The notes under the pieces were generated by a model that was not told the DNA's origin, ran no database searches, and saw only the letters and a program-made list of their open reading frames with translations. Of a stretch of DNA of 64,000 nucleotides, positions 11,142-21,496 are shown in pieces; positions within the stretch are counted from its first letter, which is position 1, and every line of letters begins with the position of its first letter. The stretch is taken from assembly GCA_029931535.1 (NCBI GenBank), contig JAQPZY010001560.1:3906001-3970000 (forward strand). The letters are read 5' to 3'. Source of the stretch: Margaritifera margaritifera. Lineage: Eukaryota > Mollusca > Bivalvia > Unionida > Margaritiferidae. The position numbers were made by a program, and so were the translations under genes.

Positions 11142-12066
11142 ACTTAAAGGCTTCTTATAACATCAGGTTGGTCTTAACTGAAAATAGTGCTAATCTGACA
11201 TTCAATATAGCAGGCATGGCAGCCATCTTTATGATCTTGTTATGTTTCTCCTAAACAGGCGATAATGACATGGGGTTTTCACTGAAAGACTTCATTTGAG
11301 ATGAAGTTGGTTTGAAATGAAAATGGTGCCAATCATACCTCCAATATGGTTGCCATGGTGGCCATCTTGAAATATTTTTTTTATAGGTACTTCTTCTGAA
11401 TGGATAATCATAGCAACATGTTTTTTTTGTTTGTTTTAGCTCTACTGGTCATAGACCAGAAGAGCTAATGGGATGGTTTGTTGTCTGTCACCCAGTTTGT
11501 TATCACTACTCCTCTTAAACTACTTTGAGGATTGCCATGAAACTTCACACACATTCATCCCATGGTCTGTTTGTTCCTAAATGAAAATGATGTGTGGCTC
11601 AGACATCCAATATGGCCACCACAGTGGCCATGTTGAAAATCTTTTAACACTACTCCTACATGGATGGTGATATTAACATGGGGTTTTCACTAATACTTCT
11701 TATGATGTCTGGTTGGTCCTAAATGAAAATGGTGCCAATCTGATGTCCAATGGTCTTCACAGTGGCCATGTTGAAAATCTTGTTACAATCCTCCTAAATG
11801 AATGGTCATATCAACATGGGATTTTCACAAAAAGACTTCTTATAATGTCTAGTTGGCCCTAAATAAAAATGATCTTAAAATTTTGTTATGGCTACTCCTT
11901 CTGAATAGATGGGCATATCAGCATGGGGTTTTCACTAAAAGACTTTTTATGATGTCTTCTGGTTGGTCGTAAATAAAAATGGTGCTGATCTGATGTCCAG
12001 TATGACCGCCACAGTGGTCGTCTTGAAAATCTTGTTATTGCTACTCCTCCTTAATGAAAAGTCATA

Positions 12067-12258
12067 CAGCTCTCCCCCATTATAACACGCCTTGTTATAA
12101 CCTGATTCTGGATATAATGTGCTACTGTTTGGTATATAATGCTATTCTCAATATATCGCTGTTCCGTACATATCACAGTCTCAATATAATGCAGTTTGGT
12201 ACATAATGTGGTCAGTGGTTATGGACCCTGACTGCTGCAATATAACGAGGGAGAGCTG
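12067..12258. mobile_element. 192-bp Tc1/mariner-pogo type MITE at a TA site
   Basis: TIRs start CAGCTCTCCCCCATTATA on the left and CAGCTCTCCCTCGTTATA on the right (other strand). TA flanks both ends (12065-12066, 12259-12260), and the array 1 text GAAAAGTCA / TCAACAT continues on either side. The centre repeats ATATAATG-like words. There is no ORF. Confidence 0.85.
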
Positions 12259-12464
12259 TATCAACATCAACTAAATAACTTCTTATGATGTCTTAAAAAT
12301 TGTGTTTTCACTACTCTACCTGAATGGATGATCATTATGACATAGTGTTTTCATTAAAAGACTTCTAATGATGTCCACTTTGTCCTAAATGAAAATGGTG
12401 CTAAGCTGACATCCAATATGTGTACCATAGCAGCTGATTTGAAAATCTTGTTATTGCTGAAGAA

Positions 12465-12590
12465 TATCAGAGATGCTTTCAACACTCAACACTCAACAGA
12501 TAAAAGAAAGAAATGGTCTTGTCTTGAATTCCTGGAAATTCTTTTTGCACAGTAGAGTGTCAGTCCCTTCGACGGACTCTTGTTACCAAA
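12465..12590 (+). repeat. Conserved ~120-bp module associated with array family 1 (copy 1)
   Basis: This block recurs at 47388-47505 (plus) and 63425-63550 (minus). Shared words include AGAGATG.TTTCAACACT, GTCTTG.ATTGAATTCCTGG, AAATTCTTTTTG, AGTGTCAGTCCCTTC and GGGACTC or GGACTC. In all three places it lies beside array family 1 units or within about 600 bp of them. It may be the distal end of the same element. Confidence 0.65.
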
Positions 12591-13195
12591 GGACTTCTTA
12601 TGATACATGGTTGGTCCTAAATAAAAAGGGTACTGATCAGACCACAAATATGGCTGCTTTGGTAGCTACTTTTGAAGAGATGGTCATTTAGACACATGGT
12701 TTTCACTAAAGACTCCTTATGCTGTCTTAAATAAAAATAGTGCTTATCAGACCTTGAATATGATGATCATGCCAGCTATCTTGAAAATTTTATCTTTAAA
12801 GAATTGTCATACGGTGTATTGACATGTAGTTTTAGCTACTTGTCCTAAATAAATGGTCATATATTTTTTTACAAAAATATTTCATTTTTTAAAAACTCCT
12901 TTTTCATGGAATATATACTTGTTCTTGTATTAATATGATGCTGATCCAACCTACAAAATGACTGCCTTGACGGCCATCCTCAAGTCTTTAAATGGCTACC
13001 TCTCCTGAATGGGTGGTCTTTTTGGCATGGGGTTTTGACTAAAACACTATAGGAATATATAGTATGTTCTGAATGAAAAATGTGCTTATCTGACCTTCAA
13101 TATGGCACCATAGTGGTGATTTAAAAAAAATCTTATCATAATTCTCTTGAGTGAATGGTGGAACTGACATGGGGTTTTCACTAAAACACTTCTTC

Positions 13196-13870
13196 ATACA
13201 TGCGACATAACCAGGACATAAAATCGGTACATTTCAAAATTTTTATCAGCAGATTGGCTTCTAAAGCAATAGATTTGTTATCAACATAAATTTTTACGTG
13301 TTTTAAGGGGATTGAAAACAAAACAAGTGCATTTTTTGCCATAAAATGTATTCTCAATCAAGTCACTAAACTTTGACTCCAGCACATATTTTAAACTTTT
13401 CTGTCCCAGTGGGGGGACTCGGACCTGAGTGACAATATGTGTTGCCTTTGTATGTTGGCATGAACATTTATGTGCAATCTCTGTCAGGAAACATAACTTG
13501 AACCAGTTGAGTACAATGATCGGCAATGAGGAATGATAAATTGTGCTCTGCCACAAAATGTGCAAATGCCACTTTATCCACTTTTGATCTAGTCTCAAAT
13601 AAGACCTTCAGAGTGGGTGTGTTTGTTATAGAAAATTCATTGCTCTTATGCGATGGTGTCTGCATATGCCTGGTGATATCATTTCTTCCTCCATATACTA
13701 TCTTCAATTCCGCTTTGCATGAAACACATAATGCAAACTCAGGACCTTTGCTACTTGCCAGCACACACTTAAACTCTGAATTCCAAGCAGTGCTGGTCTT
13801 GTAATATTTGTTAGCCAGTATTTTTTTAGAATTGGGAGAAAGCACATGTTTTGCATTTTGACATGACTTA
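13196..13870 (-). pseudogene. BED-finger hAT-like transposase fragment
   Basis: On the minus strand, 13845-13468 encodes a start region ending in a BED-type zinc finger (FALCVSCKAEL, then DITRHMQTPSHK, pattern Cys-x2-Cys and His-x5-His). It is followed by VAFAHFVAEHNLSFLIADH, the hAT N-terminal region. A frameshift near 13460-13500 leads into CSCQHTKATHIV and further pieces to about 13280. The rest of the transposase is missing. The plus-strand edge at 13196 reads ATACATGCGACATAACC, close to the terminus of the hAT-like element at 36828, so it is probably the 3' end of this element. The other end was not found. Confidence 0.75.
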
Positions 13871-14989
13871 ACCCCCCAAAAAATAGAGCTTCCCTTAAAT
13901 ATTTCTCTTTAAAAAAATACTTAACTGTTTCTGTTGAAATAATATTTTAGCCAGTCTCTCCTTTTTATCTCACCTCCACCAAAGGTTGGCCGATTTTTAA
14001 TCAAAGACTCAAAAGCTATTATGGACCAGCTTTGACCTCTTTATTACACCTCAAAAAAAACATCCCACCTTTGGCTTGAAACTCTCCAAATTACAATAAT
14101 AGGGTAATCAATTTACAGTTTGTTGTGTATGCATGTTAGGTGTTGTTTACGAATTCTTAAACCGATTACTCGGCACAACCATTGCACCAGTCGTTGCATT
14201 GGTGAAACAGTTCAAGTCCCCAGTAGACTGGTTCTGGCTTGTTTCTGTAATGTGTGGTTAGAACACGTTAAAACACCTTTTTTTCCTTTGTCAATTTAAA
14301 AAAAAAATCATAATTTTCAAAAGTGGCAGATTTCAACTATAAAACAGTATGTGTGGTAGACAGCCTTAAAAACACCACCAACATGGTTTCAGAAACAATA
14401 GAACAGAATGTACAATATGTTTTAAGCAAGTTTTTAAAATTTTTTTATGCATTTCCATCAGTATGAATAGAACTTACTCATTTTATGTTGGAAACATTAC
14501 CATGTCATCATTATAAATGTGGTATGTTTATGGGTCAAAAACGACCAAAATAGGGGTGGGTGGGGGTGGGGGAGAAACATAAAATGTTAGCGATATTGAG
14601 TTATCTATTTTACTTGTTGAATAATGTGGATTCAAGGTCCCGTTTAACTTGTGGATCATCTTTTTTGCCCCCAGCACAACATATAATGAGTCTGAGTGTA
14701 ATTTATTTATTATATTTTCTTTGGCTGTACCATACAGAAAGTGTTGTTACATGCATGTAGTATGACAACCCTGAACCCCTAATTTAAAGTAGACCAGTCA
14801 ATGTAGGAGTTCCTGTATAATGATGTCTCTTTATGCATAAATTCATGAATGTGCCTCTGATTGGGTATAGCAGATCTATCAACCCTTACGATTTGATTGC
14901 AAGTGTTGCCAAAAGGACCCTTAAATTACAGATTTGCCCAATAAATGCAAAAATTATAAAAATAATTTTGTTGTGGTCAAATATGGATA
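13871..14989. other. No gene recognised
   Basis: AT-rich sequence with short homopolymers and a G-rich patch near 14550. The 66-codon frame at 14560 shows no known motif. No repeats with a partner elsewhere in the window were spotted. Confidence 0.4.
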
Positions 14990-15610
14990 TAGCCTCTAGG
15001 GGTTTGAAAGATCCAGATTTTCATATTAGATTCAGTGGAGTTGGGCAGAGAACAAGACTAACTTCACAGGAGTACCTCAGACGCTTTAATCTGCTCATGT
15101 TTTTCATGCAAAACACCTGCATGATCAAGCTTTTGCTTTTACATTATAGCATTATGTGGAAATGTCATCCAAGAAACAAAAACAATTTAATGACAAAAGG
15201 GACAATCAGTCTCATAAAAAGTTAAGCAGGAAAGGCAACAATTACATTTAATGGACATCATGTGTCGATTTGAGTATTGCTTACAGAAAGGGAGATGATT
15301 GTCACCGCCACATGAAAATATAACAAAAAAACCCCATGAAGATTGCATTTAGTGAGAGATCTAGAAAGAAGCCATTGACCTCCATGATGTTTGGAACTGC
15401 AGTTTCTGAAACTGAACTGGAGGTGATTCATTTCTAAGTGTACTTTTCAAACTTTTTAGTTAAACATAATGTTGCCTTCACTGTATCATATCACACTTCT
15501 GAACTTTTCAAAGGCATGTTTTCCAGGTCAACAATAGCAGTAGAAGATTTCATTACACCTTCCTGAAAATTGGTCTAACTTACGAAAAAATATTGACACA
15601 ATGGGAAGGT
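14990..15610 (+). pseudogene. Degenerate hAT-like transposase N-terminal fragment
   Basis: Reading across frames on the plus strand, a segment with KKPLTSMMFGTAVSETELEV (15370-15430) leads into VYFSNFLVKHNVAFTVS (15440-15490) and SELFKGMF. This is the same motif order as the two other hAT-like copies (F.NFVAEHNLPFSVADH followed by L...MFP). Upstream pieces (GDDCHRHMK) may be the remains of a zinc finger. Frames shift and stops are common. The 130-codon frame 14833-15225 partly overlaps the 5' side but was not itself recognised. Confidence 0.6.
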
Positions 15611-15772
15611 CTTTTGAAGGTTGGCAGGTCTGAATATATGGGTTCTAGTAGTAGTTTCTTGACAGATAGATAATAATACATGGGTCATTCAATTTATGGT
15701 ACATGGTAGCAACCATGAAATCCATTACAATTGGTTCTCGATGAATTTAAGTGAAGTCATAGTATAACATCT

Positions 15773-15982
15773 TTACTCGCTTTAAGTTGAGTCAAACTGC
15801 AAACAACATAGACCCTGATCTGCCATCACATAATGTGCCGGCAGATCAGGGTCTACCAGTATGTTGTTTGTTTTACTGATTACTCCTAACAAACTGCATA
15901 GACCCATATCTGCCAGCGCATTATGTGACAGCGGATCTGGGTATGTGCAGCTTGCAGTTGGACTCAACCTTTAAGTGAGTAT
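15773..15982. mobile_element. Two-hairpin MITE, copy 1
   Basis: The ends TACTCGCTTTAAGTTGAGTC and, on the other strand, TATACTCACTTAAAGGTTG are inverted repeats. Inside are two tandem stem-loops. The first pairs TAGACCCTGATCTGCC with GGCAGATCAGGGTCTA, and the second pairs TAGACCCATATCTGCC with GGATCTGGGTATG. Each loop carries a CATAATG or CATTATG word. A related copy is at 48505-48722. No coding capacity. Confidence 0.75.
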
Positions 15983-16734
15983 ATACGGTATATATTTGTG
16001 TGGCTAAACATCTCTTTCCACGTGCATATTCTATCTTTCTATCCATCCTTTTACAGAATTGTAACTACTGTACCTTTTAACTTTTATTGTTTGGTACTTC
16101 ATGTTGATGTTTATTTGCAAGGCTTTATCTTCCGAGCTATTTTTTTTGGCAATACTTTATCAGTACAGTTTTATAAGTTTTCTTTTAAACATCACCATAT
16201 AGCCAATAATGTGCTGACATGCCATTAAACCCTATTACATATTATCCATCCATTCACCTCTATTTGTCTATTTGCTCACTTGTTTGTCCATCTTTCTACG
16301 TGTCATCCATCTTAGCATCTCTGATCTTGGCAAAATTAAATATTCATCATCATACCTGATAATTTGAGGCAAAATTGAAAGTTCCTACCTGGATGGTGGA
16401 ATATCAGAAACTTCTATGGGTGTAGATTAAATACTTTAGCATACAGGTCCAATCTCCTGATATGTAAATTCTGCAAAAATCTTGTCAAGCATTTTGTCAT
16501 ACCCTCCACAACTTACACTCAACAAAAAAAAGTTGCAGTCAGAACATTGTCCATGTTTCACAGGCTATCTGATATCACTTTTTAGCAGACATTTTTCATC
16601 TTGTTTGATTAGATGGACTGCGCTAGTTGCTGGATGGATCCAGTTAATGGACAATTTTTTAATTGTTCCCCACTTTTCAAAGAAAACCAGGGGACATAGT
16701 ATCTGCATCTCCATCCATCCGTAACACTAGTGTT
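15983..16734. other. No gene recognised
   Basis: AT-rich text with repeated CATCCAT-like words (TCCATCCATT, GTCCATC). The frames 15998-16228 and 16482-16724 look incidental. The last part leads directly into the ~150 bp array that follows. Confidence 0.4.
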
Positions 16735-18015
16735 TCAGCAGTGTTTCAGCTCTATAACTTTAAAGTTGTTTGAGATTAAGAGATAAAACTTCGTATACTT
16801 AATACATCATCACAAGAAGGTGTGTTACATACCACATTGGAGGTTATATCTTCAAGGTCAAAGTCACTGTTCAGTATTTTATGTTTTCATCACACTTTTC
16901 CTTCAGCGCTATAATTTTAAAGCAGTTTGAGATTAAGGGATGAACTTGGTATACTTATAGTCCTCACTAGAAGGTGTGTTGATCTTCAAGATCGAAGTCT
17001 TGGCTCAGTATTTTATGTTTTCATCACAATTTCTCTTCCATGTTATAATTTTAAAAGCATTTGAGATTAAGGGAGGAAATTTGACATACTTATACATAGA
17101 AGGTGTGTTGCATTTCACATTGGGGGTCCTATCTTCAAGGTATGGTCACAACTCGATATTTTACGTTTTCATCACACATTCCCTTCTGCTCTTTAACTTC
17201 AAAACCATTTGATATTAAGTGGTGATACTTTGTATACTTATACATCATCATTAGAAGGTGTGTCATGTACCACATTGGGTGTGCTATCTTCAAGGTCAAG
17301 GTCATGGTTCAATATTTTACTTTTTTCATGACACATTTCAATCCACTGTAACTTTAAAGCCATTTGAGATTCAACATTGTATCCATACATGCCATTATTA
17401 GCAGATGTGTTGTGTACCACATTGGGAGTCTTATCTTCAGTGTCAGTATCATGGTGTTATATGTTAGAATTTTTCTTTTACATTTCCTTTCCACTCTGTC
17501 ACTTTAGAGCCATTTGAGATGAAAAGATTAAACTTTGTATAACTAACACAGAAACGTGTCACATGCTACATTGGGGGTTCTACCTTCAAGGTCACTGTCG
17601 TGGATCAATATTTAAGGTTTCAGTTACATTTGCCCTCTTGCTTTTTAACTTGACTGTTTAAGAGAAATGGGTTAAAGTTGGTATGCTTATATATTGTCAC
17701 TAGAAGATTTTGTTGAATTCAATTGGAAATTTGAGGTCTTATGCTCAAGGCCAAGGTCATGTTAATATTTGAAAGTTTTTTTTTGTTTCTGCTTTATATC
17801 ATAAAAGCTGTATGAGGTACAGAGATGAACCATGGTCCACTTGTACTTCTCACTTTGATGGCGTCTCACGTATCACAGTCAGGGTTTTATCTTAAGGTCA
17901 AGGTCACTGATAATTGTTTCTCCCCTTTTCTGCATTTTTCCTCTAATGCCCTTTAAGATAACACAATGAAACTTGGTTACTTTCCATGTCTGCCCAGCAA
18001 CTTTACAGCTGTGTC
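16735..18015 (+). repeat. Array family 2, ~150-bp units carrying TCAAGGTCA
   Basis: About eight diverged units. Anchors are TTTAAAGC.GTTTGAGATTA, TATACTTATACATCAT, AGAAGGTGTGTT, CACATTGGGGGT and TATCTTCAAGGTCA, spaced about 140-155 bp apart (near 16836, 17119, 17275, 17420 and 17571). The nonamer TCAAGGTCA appears near 16852, 17290 (two overlapping), 17586 and 17892. No protein is encoded convincingly. Confidence 0.8.
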
Positions 18016-18043
18016 TTAAAGGTAATAGTTGAAGTCTTTAAGA

Positions 18044-18240
18044 GGAGCCATGATAGCTCACTTGGTAGAGCCTTGGACTTGTAATCCAAGGGTAGCAGGT
18101 TCGATACCTGCACAGGCAAGCAAGGATAAACTGCCTCAGTGTGTCCTTGGGAAAGGCACTTAGCTCCCATTTTCTTGGCATGATATAACCAGTAATGTGT
18201 TAAAAGTGCCATTAAAATCAAACAACAACAACAACAAAAT
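18044..18240 (+). mobile_element. tRNA-derived SINE
   Basis: The head is tRNA-like. TAGCTCACTTGGTAGAG fits an A box, TTGGACTTGTAATCCAA is a perfect 5-bp anticodon stem with loop CTTGTAA (anticodon TGT, threonine type), and GGTTCGATACC is a B box. The body (GGAAAGGCACTTAGCTCCCA, then TTCTTGGCATGATATAACC) is shared with copies at 44904, 46118 and 62772. The tail is CAACAACAACAACAAAA. A likely target duplication AAGTCTTT flanks it (near 18032 and 18244). The acceptor stem does not pair, so this is not a functional tRNA gene. Confidence 0.85.
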
Positions 18241-18414
18241 TAAAGTCTTTCATTTGCATATATTTCCTAAAACCCGTGAGAGGTTCTTATCATACTTGGC
18301 ATGAATCATTATGAAACTAAGACAATTCAATCTATGACATGCTTGTTTGCCGCTTTTAACTTGAAGTGAAGGTCACAGTCATAGAAAATTTGCATTAAGG
18401 TTTTGGTTACAAGT
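18241..18414 (+). repeat. Array family 3, left part (split by DIRS copy B)
   Basis: The unit contains TATTTCCTAAAACCC, ATGAATCATTATGAAACTAA, GACAATTCAATCTATGACA, AAGGTCACAGTCATAGAAAA and TTAAGGTTTTGGTTA. It stops mid-unit at about 18414 and continues at 21500 on the other side of DIRS copy B. Confidence 0.75.
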
Positions 18415-18436
18415 CTTTTTATTTAATAATAGGAAC

Positions 18437-18640
18437 ACAATACCTACTACATGTACCATTACATTGCTTTCATTTTCTGTGACTCTTAGTCCACAGTCCA
18501 AGCTAATTATTCTCTCGTCCAATTAGTATTGTTGGGCCAAAATTGAAAAGAACATGATCCCAGTCTGACTCCTTAGTCATAACCAACATACGGAATACCT
18601 TTCTCTTGTTTCTTTGGACTTGTGGCATAGTGCTATATAG
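18437..18640 (-). repeat. DIRS copy B left inverted terminal repeat
   Basis: The sequence is the reverse complement of about 21250-21460. Shared stretches include CAGTCCAAGCTAATTATT, TCCAATTAGTATTG, ATTGAAAAGAACATGATCCC and AGTCTGACTCC. Identity is high in the inner 120 bp and falls toward the outer edge (ATTGCTTTC, AATACCT). Inverted ends of this kind separate DIRS elements from LTR retrotransposons. Confidence 0.8.
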
Positions 18641-18927
18641 CTCATTGAAATTCACCTTCGTTGTCATCTTTAAACATCTGTTAGGCCTATCACAAACCTT
18701 TTGTGTCAATTGAGTGTTTATCTCCTCAGTCCTCACTTTATTTGAGTGTTTATTGTGTTCCTTTTGTTAATTTTGAGGAGCTTTTGCACCTTGCTTAGCA
18801 AGCGATTCTTCAGTAAATTGTATCCCCCTTTATAGTTCTGGTGCTAGGGAAGTATTGTTTACCCTGTTTGGGTTCAAGATATTTTGTTTTGTGTGATTTT
18901 TTTTCCTCTTCTCTTTTAGAGCTTAAT

Positions 18928-19260
18928 ATGTCAGAGGGTGTGGGCAAGTGTGGGCACAGGAATGCCCGTGGAACATATGTTCCACCTGCCTATCATGCAC
19001 TGGTTGTGCATACATGGACAGATGTCCATTGGGTTGTCTCTGGATAGATCAAGTTTGGGACTTCGCAGAAAAGTTGGCACACATACAGAGAAAACAAGAA
19101 GGGACCCTTCTTGTCGTCATCACTGGACAACCCCCTCCATTCCCAGGAGGGGTCTGGATCTAATCTGTGCCGGTGAAGTCAACTTCAGCTTGGATCCCCT
19201 GGGGTCCGACCTTCACCACACCTGCGTCAGTGGCTATATCGGGACTGGTTTCTGACTAGA
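18928..19260 (+). pseudogene. DIRS ORF1 (gag-like) start, truncated
   Basis: An ATG at 18928 opens a frame (MSEGVGKCGHRNARGTYVPP) that ends near 19047, with the remaining similarity continuing in other frames to about 19260. The region parallels copy A from 1791. The Cys/His-bearing N-terminus is the usual start of DIRS ORF1. Beyond 19260 the text switches directly to RNase H, so the rest of ORF1 and the reverse transcriptase are missing. Confidence 0.5.
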
Positions 19261-19268
19261 GTCCCAAT

Positions 19269-19960
19269 TACTGATGCATCAGATTCAGGATGGAGTGCTC
19301 ACCTGGAGCCAGAGGGGTAGTTCTTCAGGGATTTTGGTCTCGGGAAGAAGTGATTCTTCATATAAGCAACTTGGACTAGAAGCAACTTGGAAATGCAGGT
19401 AAGTGTTCCAAGTCTTACAGGGGTGTGTCAACCTCAAGGTATCGTTGCAATATAGTCGCCTGAGACAACACGTTAGTAGTAGCATACCTCCAGCATCAGG
19501 GAGATACACATGCGTACACATGCTCTTTCTCTTTGTGTGAAAGTCTGGAACACCCTCCGATGGGCAGCCTCAGAGGAGATAATTCAGAATCCACCATATT
19601 CTGGGCAAACGGAATATCCTGGCGAACAGTCTGTCCAGACAGTGCCATGTGGTATGTGCAGAACGGTCTCTACACCAACAGAGTCACTTTTTCAACAATG
19701 GGGGAGACCCTTAGTGGACTTGTTGGCTACAACACTGAACAACAGCTCACTGTTTATGTCTCTCCAGTACTAGATTAGAGGGCCTGGGCAGTGGATGCTT
19801 TCATTCTGAAGTGGGATTGTTTGTATGTGTAAGCCATCCCACCTTTCAAGATAATTCTGCAGGTGGTCCACCAAGTGAGGATCTCCACTTCTCAACTCAT
19901 CCTGGTAGCCCCTGTGGCCCCAGTGGTCGTGGTTCAACAACCTACTCAACCTGTTGGTAG
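19269..19960 (+). pseudogene. DIRS RNase H remnant
   Basis: The frame at 19269 reads TDASDSGWSAHLEPEG then a stop. TDAS with the Asp, followed by SGW.AHL, is the first catalytic block of the DIRS RNase H domain. Further broken frames match copy C up to the block that reads VSPVLD at 19778 and the pyrimidine-rich stretch before the recombinase. Many stops interrupt it. Confidence 0.7.
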
Positions 19961-21050
19961 ATGACCCCAGGAGATTACCACAGAAGAGGGACCTGTTGTC
20001 GTGGCACAGGGTTTTCTCCTCCGCAACAGCCTGCAGATTTGAACTCCACCTTTATGCTTGGCTCATATCGAGTGATCTGCCATGACCAGTTTTCGAGCAA
20101 ACTTGCCAGCTACATCATCCAGGCTAGGAGGCAATCTACTTCCAGGGTTTATGTTACAAAGTGGAGAATCTATTGTAATTGGTGTTGTAGGAAATGCATT
20201 GATCCTAGGTGTCCCCCTTTAAATGCAGTTGCAGATTTTCTTCTCTTCCTTTTTGAGGAAAGAGAATGTTCTGTTTCAGCTGTTAAGGGCTATAAGGCAG
20301 CCCTGTTTAATACTCTCAAATTCTCTAGGGTTCCAACCATTGGGGAATACCCTCATCTGTCTGATCTTATCAGATATTTTGAGCTTCAGAGACTGGTATA
20401 TCTGTCACTAATGCCTAGATGGAATCTTTCGTGTGTTCTTTGGGCATTGTCAAAAATCCCTTATGAACCTTTGAGTGAAGCTTCATGCCTTGTCAGTGGA
20501 GATGGGTTGTTTACAGTTCAGTGGTAACAATGATTTGGTTTCTCTTCTTTGCCAGCCTGGGTTTCTGGCAAAGTATCAGCTACCTTTAGTAGCTCCACTT
20601 ACTATTGAGATCCTCAGTCTCAGTCATATCAGTGCTTAGGATGATCCAGATAGGCTCCTTTGCCCAGTTACGGCTTCCTCTAAAGGGAGAAGGAAGGTTC
20701 AGACTTGTCTCTTTCTACCTCTTAAGGGTTTCTCAGATATATTGGTGGCCACTATTTCCAGGTGGATTGTCTTCACTATCAAGAGAGCTTATCAGTCCCT
20801 CACCAAGAGGGACCTTTCTTTTATAAGAATTAGAGCCCATGAAGTTGGGGCTATTGCTACATCTTGTGTCTACTTGAATCATTCTGTTTGGATGATGTTA
20901 TGACAGCTGCCTACTGGCAGTCTCACACTACCTTCTCTTCCTTTTAGCTTTGATCTTCTGCACATCAGAGTGAAAGCATTTTTTTATTGGGTCCTAAAAT
21001 GATGGCACAGCATGTGGCCAAACTTTCTACCAGCCTACAGTAGTGAACAT
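19961..21050 (+). pseudogene. DIRS tyrosine recombinase, broken
   Basis: An uninterrupted 188-codon frame (19961-20527) covers the N-terminal core-binding part: ARRQSTSRVYVTKWRIYCNW, then ADFLLFLFEERECS and LMPRWNLSCVLWAL. Beyond it, in shifted frames, come PDRLLCPV, the block AHEVGAIATS and a tail with TTFSSF. Tyrosine recombinases need Arg, His-x-x-Arg and Tyr. Here the His is kept in AHEVG but the Arg position of that block reads Gly, and the Tyr codon region holds a stop, so it is inactive. Confidence 0.8.
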
Positions 21051-21165
21051 TCCTACTGTAAAGGTTAGTGCAATTGTTTTCTATATCAGTTTTGTGGAGG
21101 CCATCAGCCTCCCTCTTTACTGGTAAATTCAGCAATGCAATAGTAGCAGATAATGTATTACTGCT

Positions 21166-21496
21166 ATTAAATGTAGTTTTTGGGGATAAAACTAATTTTA
21201 ATTATGCAATACTTGCTGCTAGTATTGCAAAGATACCCTCCTCCCACCATGCTGTGATGTCCGGTACTCTTGGTCCAAGTCGAAGGAGGAGGGTATTCTA
21301 TATGTTGGCTACGACTATGGAGTCAGACTGGGATCATGTTCTTTTCAATTCTGGCCCTCCAATACTAATTGGAGGAGGGAATAATTAGCTTGGACTGGGG
21401 ATTTTTAGTCCTGATAAAGGAAAGCAATTCCATAGTAGCAGGTAAGTATTACATAATTAAAATTAGTTTTAAACCCCCTCCCCCGAACTACATTTT
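21166..21496 (+). repeat. DIRS copy B 3' palindrome (ICR plus right ITR)
   Basis: The left arm (AAATGTAGTTTTTGGGG, AAAACTAATTTTAATTATG) is the inverted match of the right arm (TACATAATTAAAATTAGTTTT, CCCCGAACTACATTTT, here given in parts). Between them lies the ITR core that also occurs inverted at 18437-18640. The same 330-bp design ends copies A and C. Confidence 0.75.

Larger units (their letters stand above)
11150..13195 (+). repeat. Array family 1, second copy with complete stem-loop head at 11440
   Basis: At 11440-11468 the head reads AGCTCTACTGGTC, ATA, GACCAGAAGAGCT, a 13-bp stem with one mismatch and a 3-nt loop. Unit anchors follow about every 140 bp to near 13190. The sequence is interrupted by a MITE at 12067-12258 and by a distinct ~120 bp module at 12465-12590. 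The array stops where a hAT-like element begins (13196). Confidence 0.75.
18415..21496 (+). mobile_element. DIRS-type retrotransposon, copy B, with inverted ends
   Basis: This is the most complete end-to-end DIRS copy: left inverted terminal repeat, ORF1 start, RNase H segment, tyrosine recombinase and 3' palindrome. The reverse transcriptase is absent, deleted between ORF1 (about 19255) and the RNase H block (about 19269). The edges are supported by the host array: array family 3 text breaks at about 18414 and resumes at about 21497. No target duplication was seen, as expected for recombinase integration. Stops and frameshifts make it non-autonomous. Confidence 0.8.

Noticed and set aside
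18044..18120. Free-standing tRNA-Thr gene
   Set aside because: A and B boxes and the anticodon arm are present, but the acceptor stem does not pair and the segment continues into a SINE body shared with other copies.
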